From Costus lasius (lineage: Eukaryota > Streptophyta > Magnoliopsida > Zingiberales > Costaceae): a DNA stretch of 64,000 bases. Position 1 is the first letter of the stretch. Each line of letters begins with the position of its first letter. Below the pieces are notes generated by a model, which saw only the letters and a list, made by a program, of their open reading frames with translations, was not told where the DNA came from and did not search any database. A program made the translations under genes and the position numbers. The DNA lies in contig JANVAS020000203.1 in the NCBI GenBank assembly GCA_027563935.2, positions 6,324,001 to 6,388,000 on the forward strand, read 5' to 3'. Shown here in pieces: positions 11,139 to 20,629 of the stretch.

Positions 11139-11494
11139 TCTCCGCGTCCCGCTCAGGCGAGATAAGATGCACAGAGATGACAAGCACTAGTTTCTGGTAG
11201 GCTGTCCCAGCCAATCGCCAACCCGTGCGATTCCCCTTCATCTTGGCAATCCAGCAGACTGTGCCAACTGAGTTGGTGCAACACAGTCTCTGATCCCAGA
11301 GATGGCTGCCTCCATGTGCTACCATATGCGCCACATATGTAGTCTACATGGTCAAGCTGACCTGACCTACTCCCTGGACCACCACGTGCTATGCTGAGCA
11401 ACGAGAGGGGATAAATCCCAACTCTGTAACACGCAGGTGAAATCCAGCACCGTCTGAAGATAGATGGACGTGCCCACTGAGTGGGTTCAACACG
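11139..11494 (-). other. Element A: three-hairpin leader module
   Basis: As minus-strand RNA. Proximal (11139-11177): outer TCTCTGTG/CGCGGAGA, bulge CATCTTA, inner TCTCGC/GCGGGA, loop CTGA. Middle (11256-11289): outer AGACTGTG/CACAGTCT, bulge TTGCA, inner CCAAC/GTTGG, loop TCA. Distal (11469-11494): outer CGTG/CACG, bulge TTGAA, inner CCCAC/GTGGG, loop TCA. The flanks align with those of the hairpins in C and E, but the stem bases differ in compensating pairs. Confidence 0.65.
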
Positions 11495-11833
11495 GCTCCA
11501 ACGATAGTCAGAAAGGTGAGGTTTCGCGTCAGAAGGCTTACGAGCTTGATATGTTAGCGTTGGATTTTAACGGTCTTTTATCTTCTTACTATCAGGCATG
11601 TCCTATGGCTATAGCAGAAGATAAACATAAATATGCAATTCTAATTATTAGCAATAAGTAGAAAGCATGATCTTATGTGGTAAAAGCCCATGAACCCTAG
11701 TAAGACCTTAATATAACTTAAGTCTTCACTTGAGCTTCATTGCATCTCATCTGGTCCAACCCAGTGCCCTAGCGCCAAGAGCACCTCAGGTGCACCACCA
11801 GGTGAATGCCCCTCTTGGATGTGTGCCTTTGTT

Positions 11834-11871
11834 CTTGTCTAATCAAAGTACATTTGATCTATCTAGACAAG
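11834..11871 (-). other. Element A: leader stem-loop
   Basis: CTTGTCT/AGACAAG arms enclose a second inverted repeat ATCAAA/TTTGAT. J has the same arms at 55912-55950 enclosing ATTAATTT/AAATTAAT: different sequence, same pairing. Confidence 0.5.
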
Positions 11872-12580
11872 GTTGACTCGCAGGTCAACAACATATTATA
11901 AATTAAGTACAATGTGATTCGCAGATCACAAATTAATTTACAATTTTTAAGTCCAGGCACGCAGGCCCCAGCACAGTACACAATTGGGCAACCCACATAA
12001 GACTAAATAAACAAGCATATGGTTCAATCAACATGTGATCCAATCATCTTGAAATTAAAAGTTTTGAAAACCCCATGGCATCAATTTTAATTTCCTTATG
12101 AGCCCTACAACCTTACAATGGTCCATTGATGGGGATCCACTCATCCATCTAGTTAGATCCTTTGCCCTTGCATGCACCGAGTCCTAACTGACCCGAGTTG
12201 ACCTAATGGTCAACCATGCATGCGCCAAGGGCTGAACTACCCCCATGAGTTTTGGCAAGCGGGTGTGACCCCGGGCCTAACTCAAGTGTGTTCAGTAGTG
12301 TCTCAACCAGACCTCGCTACACGCCCTAGATGCAGTCAACCTATAGCCACCTTGTGCTTGCGCATAGGTGCTATCAGGTTAACCCATCTGAGCTGTCAGA
12401 TGGTCTGATCAGACTTGGATCTAACCTAGTGGTGACTTCAACCTCATCAACCCATCTAAGGGTTTAATGTAGTGGCACCTTAGATCTAATCAAGCGCGCA
12501 AGATGTAAGTTTTAGAAAAACCTTAGAACATGCGCAATCATACAAACAAACAACATGCTTGCATATAACCCTTAGATCTA

Positions 12581-12737
12581 AGGGGGTCCCCTTCAAGGGG
12601 GAGCGCAAACTTTAGGGGGTCCCCTTCAAGGGGGAGCGCATACTTCATATAAGCAAAGCATGATACAAGCGCAACTTCATGTAAGCAAAGCATGATACAA
12701 GCGCAACTTCATGTAAGCAAAGCATGACTCAAGTAAA
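12581..12737. repeat. Element A: tandem repeats beside the primer site
   Basis: Two 33-bp units starting at 12581 and 12614 (each with CCCCTTCAAGGGG), then three 32-bp units starting at 12642, 12674 and 12706. I do not see these in the leader of J. Confidence 0.85.
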
Positions 12738-12792
12738 AGTAAGCGCAACATGAGGATCACATCAGCAAACATAATAGCATGCATAGAGCCAA

Positions 12793-12804
12793 GCTCTGAT
12801 ACCA
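12793..12804 (-). other. Element A: primer binding site (initiator Met tRNA)
   Basis: TGGTATCAGAGC on the minus strand, two bases from the LTR edge at 12807. Confidence 0.93.
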
Positions 12805-12806
12805 AT

Positions 12807-14507
12807 TGTAGGAACCCCTAATCATAAGGGGGCAAAACCCTAAGCATGGCGCTAATGTAAAATATGCAAGCGGAAGCAAGGGTCGCAAGATCATTTGCAT
12901 GCCATATGTTCAACTATAATCGATTGAATAGATTGAGATAAAAATCATACCAACGCCATATGCTTGGAAGTCGGCTTGGATAAAGAGAACAAAGTAGATC
13001 TCCTCCACAAGTTCACACACAAGGTGAAGATGCTTACTCCTTGCGGTCTCTTGTGCTAGCAAGACACCCAAGCCTTCAAGTGTCGAATGGAAGGGGATGA
13101 TGAACCTCTTGGCCGAGAGCTCCTCTTGCTCAACCTCTCCTTCTCTTCGTCAATCACCACCCAACCAAAGTCGAATGCGTTGAAGAGAAGAGCACAAACG
13201 CATATGCGTTTTTGGCATTGAAGTGAGTGAAACCGGCCCTTGATGACTTTCCATAAATGGAAGCTCATCAAGTCCATGCGCTCAACTCAACCCAAACGCA
13301 TTTTAGGATTGAACCATGCGTTCACCATTGTGAACCGATTCAAGCCAAAATGTCAAATCGGCTTTGGTTCAACAAACCAAACCGAAATAGCTCTAGCCAC
13401 TTGGTCTAGACCAAATTGAACCCCCAAGGCTCATGATCTAACCATTCATCATCTGATGCCCTTGATCTCTCCGATCTAGCATCACCTCTCTCGATCGAAG
13501 CTTACCGATCTCAAGTCCTAATCAATCAAACATGATCAGACCAGATCTCACTTACAATCAGAGATTAAATCCCTTTAATCTGAACTCAAAGAATCCAGTC
13601 CATACGATCTGACTCAAGTAAGCCATATCACCAAATTGTGCGACCCTGAGAGTTTCCTCTAAATGTCGGTAACGATAACTTACGTTATCACGATCAGTGA
13701 GGGGTATCTAGCAACACATCACTGTCTCCCGATATAAAGGAAAGAGTCTTCCAAGACTACTCCCAAACCATAGCACAAGTGTGACTCAATTCACAAGGCA
13801 TACATGTGTCCTTTGCCACTGGATGTTCTTATTGGACAAGCGGGTCAAGCTTGTAACTCCAATACGATGAGCATGATTAGATCAGATGCACATAGTCATC
13901 TGGGTATGGCCATACACTATCTCAATCATCTCATATAGGGGGGCCCTTAGAACACCACACTCCTTAAACAAGGAGACGGCAATCCTTTATCTATCACTAG
14001 TGCCCTAACCTGATTCAAGCTCACCATCCAAGATAGTCTATAATCATTATATTTCAAATGATATTGAACTACCTCAAAACAATGACAATCATCATTTAGA
14101 AACACAAGTGATCTCAAGTCAAAGGACATGTGCCACTTGCTGCTTACAGGGATCATTCACATTGTGACAAGCAATGCAATATCCCAGTAGGGTCTGTCCA
14201 GTACATCCAATGTACCCATGAGTCTACATCTTATTCCATGCTCGAAGCATCCTATAAGATTAGCACTCATATTAGTCTCCATCATATCAAGGCTGTCTCA
14301 TGTTCACCAAGATATCTCGACTAAGGACATATAGCCTGTCAGCCTAGCTGAACAGCTTTGAGACATTATTCAGAAGTACACTTATTACAGCAGACAAGGT
14401 AACAACCTGAATAACAACCATGCCTTATTATAAACTTAAGAGTTTATTACATGATACTTATACAATCCCAAGGCCTCAAACATTAGCCTTAAGGGCATAC
14501 CCCAACA
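12807..14507 (-). repeat. Shared LTR: 5' LTR of A and 3' LTR of B (1701 bp)
   Basis: Offset exactly 7458 from 5349-7049. The A side (left) has a primer site and the B side (right) has a polypurine tract, so this single LTR serves as 5' LTR of A and 3' LTR of B. Confidence 0.95.
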
Positions 14508-14527
14508 ATCTCCCACTTGCACTTAAT

Positions 14528-17500
14528 CTAATGGTTGAGAAATCTCAAACCCATATTATTACAGTGCTTCTCATGCTTCTGCTGCGCCAGAGGCTTGGTA
14601 AGCGGGTCTGCCAGATTGTCATCTGTATGAACCTTGCAAATCTTGATCTCGCCTCGATCAATGATCTCCCGGATCAAGTGAAACCGTCTCTGTATGTGCT
14701 TGGACTTCTGGTGCGACCGTGGTTCCTTTGCTTGTGCTATAGCACCAGTGTTATCACAGAAGATAACCAAAGGATCTGCACTCGAAGGAACGACACCAAG
14801 TTCTCTCACGAACTTACGAATCCACACTGCCTCCTTGGATGCTTCCGAGGCTGCAACATACTCGGCTTCTGTTGTGGAATCAGCAACAGTTGACTGTTTG
14901 AAGCTCTTCCACACCACTGCTCCACCATTCAAGCTAAAAACATAGCCTGATTGCGATCGGAAATCATCCTGGTCCGACTGGAACGAAGCGTCAGTATATC
15001 CCTCTATACTGAGTTCTTCCTGACCACCATATATCAAGAACATATCTTTGGTCCTCCGCAGATATTTTAAGATGTTCTTGACTGCAATCCAGTGCGCCAA
15101 TCCTGGATTACTTTGGAATCGACTGGTCACGCTTAACCCGTAAGCGACGTCTGGGCGAGTACACAACATCGCATACATAATGGACCCAATAGCCGAAGCA
15201 TAAGGCGTATTGTCCATTTCATCTTTCTCAGTCTGTGTTTGTGGACACTGACTCTTTGAAAGATTCAGACCATGTCTGACTGGAAGATATCCACGTTTAG
15301 AATTCTCTAAATGGAATCTCTCCAGGACTTTATCGATGTAAGTACTCTGGCACAGCCCGAGAAGCCTCTTAGATCTATCCCGGTAGATCTTGACACCTAA
15401 TACATAGGCTGCTTGTCCTAGATCTTTCATCTGGAAACATTTTCCTAACCATGCCTTAACAGCATGCAGTTCAGGAATATCATTTCCAATGATCAAGATA
15501 TCATCGACGTAGAGGATTAGGAATGTAATCACGCTCCCACTAAACCTCTTATATACACACGGGTCATCTTCGTTCTTGATGAAACCAAACTCAGAGATTG
15601 ATTCATCAAAACGAATATTCCAGCTTCTTGATGCTTGTTTAAGTCCATAAATGGACTTCTTTAACTTGCATATTTTATGACGATCTGCTGGATTAGTGAA
15701 ACCTTCCGGTTGTGTCATATACACATCCTCATCCAGATTTCCATTAAGGAAAGCTGTCTTCACATCCATTTGCCAGATCTCATAGTCGTAATATGCTGCT
15801 ATCGCGAAAAGAATCCGAATAGACTTAAACATGGCTACAGGAGAGAAAGTTTCATCATAATCTATCCCGTAGATTTGTTTGAAACCTTTCGCAACTAGCC
15901 TGCCTTTATAGGTAACCACGTTACCGTCCATGTCAATCTTCTTCTTGAAGATCCATTTACAGCCTATAGGGATTACTCCCGGAGGCAGATCAACCAAATC
16001 CCAGACTTGGTTATCTGACATGGAGTCCATCTCGGCTCGCATAGCTTCAAGCCATCTAGCTGATTCCGGTCCACTGACCGCATCCGCATAAGTTAGGGGT
16101 TCATCATTATCAATGATGTAGACTCCGTCATAGCGCTCAGGCTGTCGACGGATCCTACCCGATCTTCGCGGTTCCCGTGATATCTGAGCCTCAGGTTGTT
16201 CAGTAACCTGATCTACCAGCTCAGGCACATCCAACTCTGCTTGACTACTTTGTCCTTCCTCTGAATTCTCATCCAGCTTTATTTCTCTCCCACTGGCCTC
16301 TTGCAGAAGAAACTCCTTCTCAAGAAATATGGCCGTCCGAGCAACAAAAACCTTGTTCTCTTTGGGATCGTAGAAATAATAACCCTTAGTTTCCTTAGGG
16401 TAACCGACAAAGATACATTTCTCAGATCTGCTCTCCAGTTTCCCAGAGGCGAGCTTTTTGACATAAGCCTCGCAACCCCAGATCCTGATAAATGTCAAGC
16501 TAGGCTGTTTTCCATACCATAACTCATATGGCGTCTTTAAAACTGCCTTGGATGGCACTCGGTTTAGTACCTTTGCAGCTGTTTCCAGTGCAAAACCCCA
16601 AAAGGAATATGGAAGAGTGGCCTGACTCATCATAGAACGAACCATGTCTAGTAACGTTCTATTTCTCCTCTCGGACACACCATTCCATTGCGGTGTTCCT
16701 GGCGGAGTGAGCTGTGAGATAATCCCACACTCCTTCAGATAGTCAGTAAATCCATGACTCAGGTATTCACCACCTCGATCAGAACGAAGTGCCTTGATAT
16801 TTCGGCCTAGCTGATTTTGTACTTCATTTTTGAACTCTTTGAATTTGTCAAAAGATTCACTTTTATGTCTCATTAAATAGACATACCCATACCTACTGAA
16901 ATCATCAGTAAAGGTAATGAAGTACTGATAGCCACCTCTGGCATGTTTACTAAAAGGCCCACACACATCACTGTGTATAAGGTCAAGTAAACCCGAAGCC
17001 CTTTGACCTTTGTAAGGAAAAGGAGACTTCGTCATTTTACCCATCAAACAAGCTTTGCATGTATCAATCTCCTCATAGGAGAATGATCCCAGCAGTCCAT
17101 GTTCATGCAACCGCTTAATGCGCTTCTCGTTTATATGGCCTAAACGACTATGCCATAACAAGGTGCTGTCATCAGCATACTTGGCTTTCTTATTATCAAT
17201 GTTTTGTATAGAATTTTCCATGTCCAACATGTATAACCCATTGTTAATTGAACCAGTTGCATACACAATATTATCATGAGATAAAACACACTTTGAAATA
17301 TTGCATTCAAAGGCAAATCCTTTCCTGACAAGAGCAGGAATAGAGATAATATTCTTGGTAATACTCGGTACAAAATAACAATTGTTTAATTCTAATACAA
17401 CGCCAGATGGTAAAGAAATGAAATAGTCTCCTACAGCAACAGCAGCAACCCGTGCCCCGTTTCCAACTCGTAGGTCTACCTCATGCTGTCCCACCTGCCT

Positions 17501-18412
17501 TCTTCTCTTGAGTTCCTGCACATTTGAACAAATGTGAACTCCACATGCAGTGTCCAACACCCATGATATAGTAGAAGAAGATAACATGACCTCAGTCACA
17601 TATATACCTGAGCCAGAAGCGATGCTTCCCCTCTTATCTCCTTGGAGCGCTTTACAGTCCTTTTTCCAGTGACCCAGCTGGCCACAGTGGAAACACCTGT
17701 TGTCCTTCGACCGCTTCACCTTCTGTTTCAGGGCCTTGCTGTAATTCTTGATAGGGGCCTTGCCCTTCTTCCCCTTCTTCTTGTTCCTAGAAGGAACCAT
17801 CAAGACAGAGGTTGAAGGCTTACCCTTCAGAGTTTCCTCAGTGGTCAAGAGCATATTCAGCAGCTCTGCCGGCGTACAATCGATCTTGTTCATATTAAAG
17901 TTAATAATGAACGCATCGAAAGAGGGCGGAAGAGACTGCAGAATAATGTCCACAGCAAGCTCCTGGTTGACGGTATGCCCCAGTTTCTCTAGAGCCTCCT
18001 TGTGCCCAATCATCTTGAGCACGTGAGCTCCCACTGGGCTCCCCTCAGCCAGTTTGCTCTGAAAGAAGAGCTTCGTCAGATTATAGCGCTCAGTCCTCGC
18101 CTGTGCAGCATATAGCATCTTGAGGTTCGCTATAATTTCTATAGCCGACATATCCTCATGCTGACGCTGCAGCGGTGGCGTCATAGACGCTAGCATCAGG
18201 CAAGCGACATCAATGCTATCATTGACGTGCTTTTCGTAGGCTTCCCGAACCGCCCTTGCGGCGTTCGGAGCGGGCTGCGGCGGTATCGCCGTCTCGAGGA
18301 CATACAGTTTCCTCTCTGCCTTAAGAACAATCTTAAGGTGTCCGAACCAGTCAGAGAAGTTCGGCCCAGCAAACTTCTCCCTTTCCAGTAGGGATCGCAC
18401 ATTGAAGCTCAT
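14528..18412 (-). CDS. Ty1/copia Gag-Pol polyprotein, intact (element B)
   Basis: Predicted protein identical to that of A at all 1294 positions, with the same CCHC knuckle, DTAC protease motif, D-D35-E integrase, YVDD reverse transcriptase and RNase H. The polypurine tract is at 14508-14518, next to the shared LTR. Unlike A, this unit has no 5' LTR or primer site: they were deleted to the right of 18890. B could not start a normal transcript from its own promoter, although the reading frame is open. Identity to A fits a tandem made by recent recombination between LTRs. A duplication made during assembly must also be considered. Confidence 0.93.
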   Translation of the reverse strand: MSFNVRSLLEREKFAGPNFSDWFGHLKIVLKAERKLYVLETAIPPQPAPNAARAVREAYEKHVNDSIDVACLMLASMTPPLQRQHEDMSAIEIIANLKMLYAAQARTERYNLTKLFFQSKLAEGSPVGAHVLKMIGHKEALEKLGHTVNQELAVDIILQSLPPSFDAFIINFNMNKIDCTPAELLNMLLTTEETLKGKPSTSVLMVPSRNKKKGKKGKAPIKNYSKALKQKVKRSKDNRCFHCGQLGHWKKDCKALQGDKRGSIASGSGIYVTEVMLSSSTISWVLDTACGVHICSNVQELKRRRQVGQHEVDLRVGNGARVAAVAVGDYFISLPSGVVLELNNCYFVPSITKNIISIPALVRKGFAFECNISKCVLSHDNIVYATGSINNGLYMLDMENSIQNIDNKKAKYADDSTLLWHSRLGHINEKRIKRLHEHGLLGSFSYEEIDTCKACLMGKMTKSPFPYKGQRASGLLDLIHSDVCGPFSKHARGGYQYFITFTDDFSRYGYVYLMRHKSESFDKFKEFKNEVQNQLGRNIKALRSDRGGEYLSHGFTDYLKECGIISQLTPPGTPQWNGVSERRNRTLLDMVRSMMSQATLPYSFWGFALETAAKVLNRVPSKAVLKTPYELWYGKQPSLTFIRIWGCEAYVKKLASGKLESRSEKCIFVGYPKETKGYYFYDPKENKVFVARTAIFLEKEFLLQEASGREIKLDENSEEGQSSQAELDVPELVDQVTEQPEAQISREPRRSGRIRRQPERYDGVYIIDNDEPLTYADAVSGPESARWLEAMRAEMDSMSDNQVWDLVDLPPGVIPIGCKWIFKKKIDMDGNVVTYKGRLVAKGFKQIYGIDYDETFSPVAMFKSIRILFAIAAYYDYEIWQMDVKTAFLNGNLDEDVYMTQPEGFTNPADRHKICKLKKSIYGLKQASRSWNIRFDESISEFGFIKNEDDPCVYKRFSGSVITFLILYVDDILIIGNDIPELHAVKAWLGKCFQMKDLGQAAYVLGVKIYRDRSKRLLGLCQSTYIDKVLERFHLENSKRGYLPVRHGLNLSKSQCPQTQTEKDEMDNTPYASAIGSIMYAMLCTRPDVAYGLSVTSRFQSNPGLAHWIAVKNILKYLRRTKDMFLIYGGQEELSIEGYTDASFQSDQDDFRSQSGYVFSLNGGAVVWKSFKQSTVADSTTEAEYVAASEASKEAVWIRKFVRELGVVPSSADPLVIFCDNTGAIAQAKEPRSHQKSKHIQRRFHLIREIIDRGEIKICKVHTDDNLADPLTKPLAQQKHEKHCNNMGLRFLNH

Positions 18413-18890
18413 GGTGTTCGTTGCTGCAGGAATCTACAACAAGCAAGAACAGCAAGGTCAGTATCAATGTTTCAGAATCAATCCAGGACTTAAGAAAGAT
18501 TCTTTTCTCACTATTTTGTCTGACTGAAAAATCCAGTAAACAGTCCGAAAGAGTAAACACTCTTTTAGTGAGATGGGATCCAGATTTCATACTTGGTCTC
18601 CGCGTCCCGCTCAGGCGAGATAAGATGCACAGAGATGACAAGCACTAGTTTCTGGTAGGCTGTCCCAGCCAATCGCCAACCCGTGCGATTCCCCTTCATC
18701 TTGGCAATCCAGCAGACTGTGCCAACTGAGTTGGTGCAACACAGTCTCTGATCCCAGAGATGGCTGCCTCCATGTGCTACCATATGCGCCACATATGTAG
18801 TCTACATGGTCAAGCTGACCTGACCTACTCCCTGGACCACCACGTGCTATGCTGAGCAACGAGAGGGGATAAATCCCAACTCTGTAACAC
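18413..18890 (-). other. Element B: truncated leader
   Basis: Identical to the leader of A from the ATG out to 11432, then stops. The next bases belong to a different LTR. The remaining leader (about 1.37 kb), primer site and 5' LTR are gone. Confidence 0.9.
18597..18747 (-). other. Element B: two remaining leader hairpins
   Basis: Proximal (18597-18635) and middle (18714-18747) hairpins as in A. The distal hairpin was removed by the deletion at 18890. Confidence 0.6.
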
Positions 18891-18891
18891 C

Positions 18892-20608
18892 GCCTCGGGA
18901 AGAAGATCCAAGCCTTAGTTCTCTTCTTCAATGCTCACGCCACCTCCAAGGTAGAAGCGCCAATTGATGAAGAAGAGGGGAGAAGGGAGAATGCCGCCAA
19001 GCCTTTACTTCACTTGCGCCAAAGGAGGAAGAAGGGAAGAAGCTTGCGGCTAGGGTTTGATGGAAGAGGATGGTTGCGCCAATGCCCCTTGTTCTCGCCC
19101 TCTTGATGTGTTCACGCCTTCAAGATTGATCATCCACAAGAGGGGGCGACTAGGGTCACATTTATAGGGCAAGAGGCGGTTAGGGTAAGGGCTAGGATCA
19201 TGACAAGTGTAGGGCTAGGATGAGGAGGTTTGAGACAAGGAAAGTCTCCAAGACATTTCTATAATTCTCATTCAACCATTCCTTATTGTGCCCCACGCCT
19301 TTCCTTGTGCGCCAAGGCCTTGCCTTGCGCCCCAAGCAATGCCATAGAGGCATGCATTCCATCCTAAGAAGAGAGGGGAGGCGCCCTTTACTTCCATAAT
19401 GAAGCAAAGGCGCCAACATGACCCCATTATGCCCCTAGGCGCTTAATGGTTCATGTTTCTCCCCATTATACCCTTTTAGCCTCTCATCTCTCCATGAGAA
19501 CTTGTTATTGGGCCTCATTGGATAATGAGCTAGCCCAAACTTCATTACATTGGCTGATTAAGCACTTGGATCAAATCCAATGCAACCCTAATCCAAATGT
19601 GACCAACCATGATCAAATACGGGTCAACCTGCCAAAAATGAAGTTTGGCTCCAATAACATTCTTCCATCTCATCAGGCCCATTGGTGCTGATGAAATCTC
19701 TCAATTAGATCCGAGTTATCCAATAACTCGATCATAAGGCTTCCCGATCAATACGAGAACTCAAGTATCAAGGTGTGCGACCCTGTAGGTTCCTCTAACG
19801 CTGGCAGTGCTGACCAGAGGTCATCACAAGCAGTGAGTGGCACCTAGCAGTGCATCGCTGCTACCCAGGTAATTGGAATGGATATCGACATCGACATCCC
19901 TATCATCGCAACTAGGTACAGATGCATTACAGTCTCTTTGCCGAACTGATATCCGATTGGACAAGTGTGTCACCACTTGCTTTCATCCAATCTCAAGGCT
20001 ATGACTAAAACAGGTTCTCACCTAGGTATGGCCACACACTCTCAGTCATAGAACCATAAAGGAGCTCCATGGATATCATACTTCCCTAGGTAAGGGGCAA
20101 ATCCTATGTCTGTCCATTGATCTTCTCATATGGGTCGTGACATGCTCAATAACAACCGTTATGACCTCCCAGCTATGGCAAGGTGTTAGGTTGTATCAAA
20201 GCAAGTCCCTAACCGTATAGAATGATCAATGACCTCAAGTCAAGGGATCAATGCATCTCCTGTCACTTATGAGGATAACTCATGACACCAAGTCATAGCC
20301 TCATAGCGGGTCTATCCAGTATATCCTCCAATGATATACCCATGTCTCTGCGTTAGCACCACGTGCCTAACCAGCCCACATACCAGTCTCTCAAGTACCA
20401 GAGCTGTCCCATATCCACTCAGGTACATCGACTGGGGACAATTATTTGAGCACAGATCCAATCTGTCTCTAGGGATATTATCATGTAAGTACACAATCGC
20501 AGGTGTAGACAAACAATGATAATGACAATGCCAGAATGATATATAAATATCAATGTCAAGTAGTACATAGGTTGACCAAAACTAGGTCCTAGGGCATACA
20601 CACCAACA
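18892..20608 (-). repeat. Shared LTR of D (5') and C (3'), outer 253 bp missing
   Basis: Matches 26385-28102 of the complete 5' LTR of C with about 2% difference by eye. The inner edge CACCAACA abuts the polypurine tract of C (20609-20619). The other edge is lost at the 18890/18892 junction. Because leader sequence of D lies on the far side of the A-B insert, this LTR is best read as both 5' LTR of D and 3' LTR of C. Confidence 0.8.
19159..19166 (-). promoter_or_regulatory. TATA box of the D/C LTR
   Basis: Minus strand TATAAATG in the context of GCCC just upstream, the same place as TATAAAAGAG in the LTRs of G and I. Confidence 0.55.
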
Positions 20609-20619
20609 ATCTCCCACTT
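20609..20619 (-). other. Element C: polypurine tract
   Basis: AAGTGGGAGAT on the minus strand, directly inside the 3' LTR. Confidence 0.9.
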
Positions 20620-20629
20620 GCACTAAGAC

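Larger units (their letters stand above)
10955..12792 (-). other. Element A: untranslated leader
   Basis: About 1.84 kb between primer site and gag ATG with no convincing ORF. It holds the hairpin module, a CTTGTCT stem-loop and tandem repeats near the primer site, each listed separately. Confidence 0.85.
5349..12806 (-). mobile_element. Element A: Ty1/copia retrotransposon, one tandem unit (3' LTR plus internal region)
   Basis: One 7458-bp period of an LTR-internal-LTR-internal tandem. It comprises the 3' LTR (5349-7049), polypurine tract, intact gag-pol (7070-10954), leader and primer site; its 5' LTR is the shared LTR 12807-14507. The two LTRs of A differ by only about four bases that I could see, so insertion was recent. 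It sits in the leader of element D. Because the array's right end is deleted, no TSD can be tested. By layout (about 1.7 kb LTR, single gag-pol ORF, initiator-Met primer site) it resembles Angela/Tork-type elements; that lineage call is inference. Confidence 0.93.

Noticed and set aside
12560..12740. Short regular repeats as a CRISPR-like array
   Set aside because: Units are directly adjacent without unique spacers and lie in a plant retrotransposon leader.
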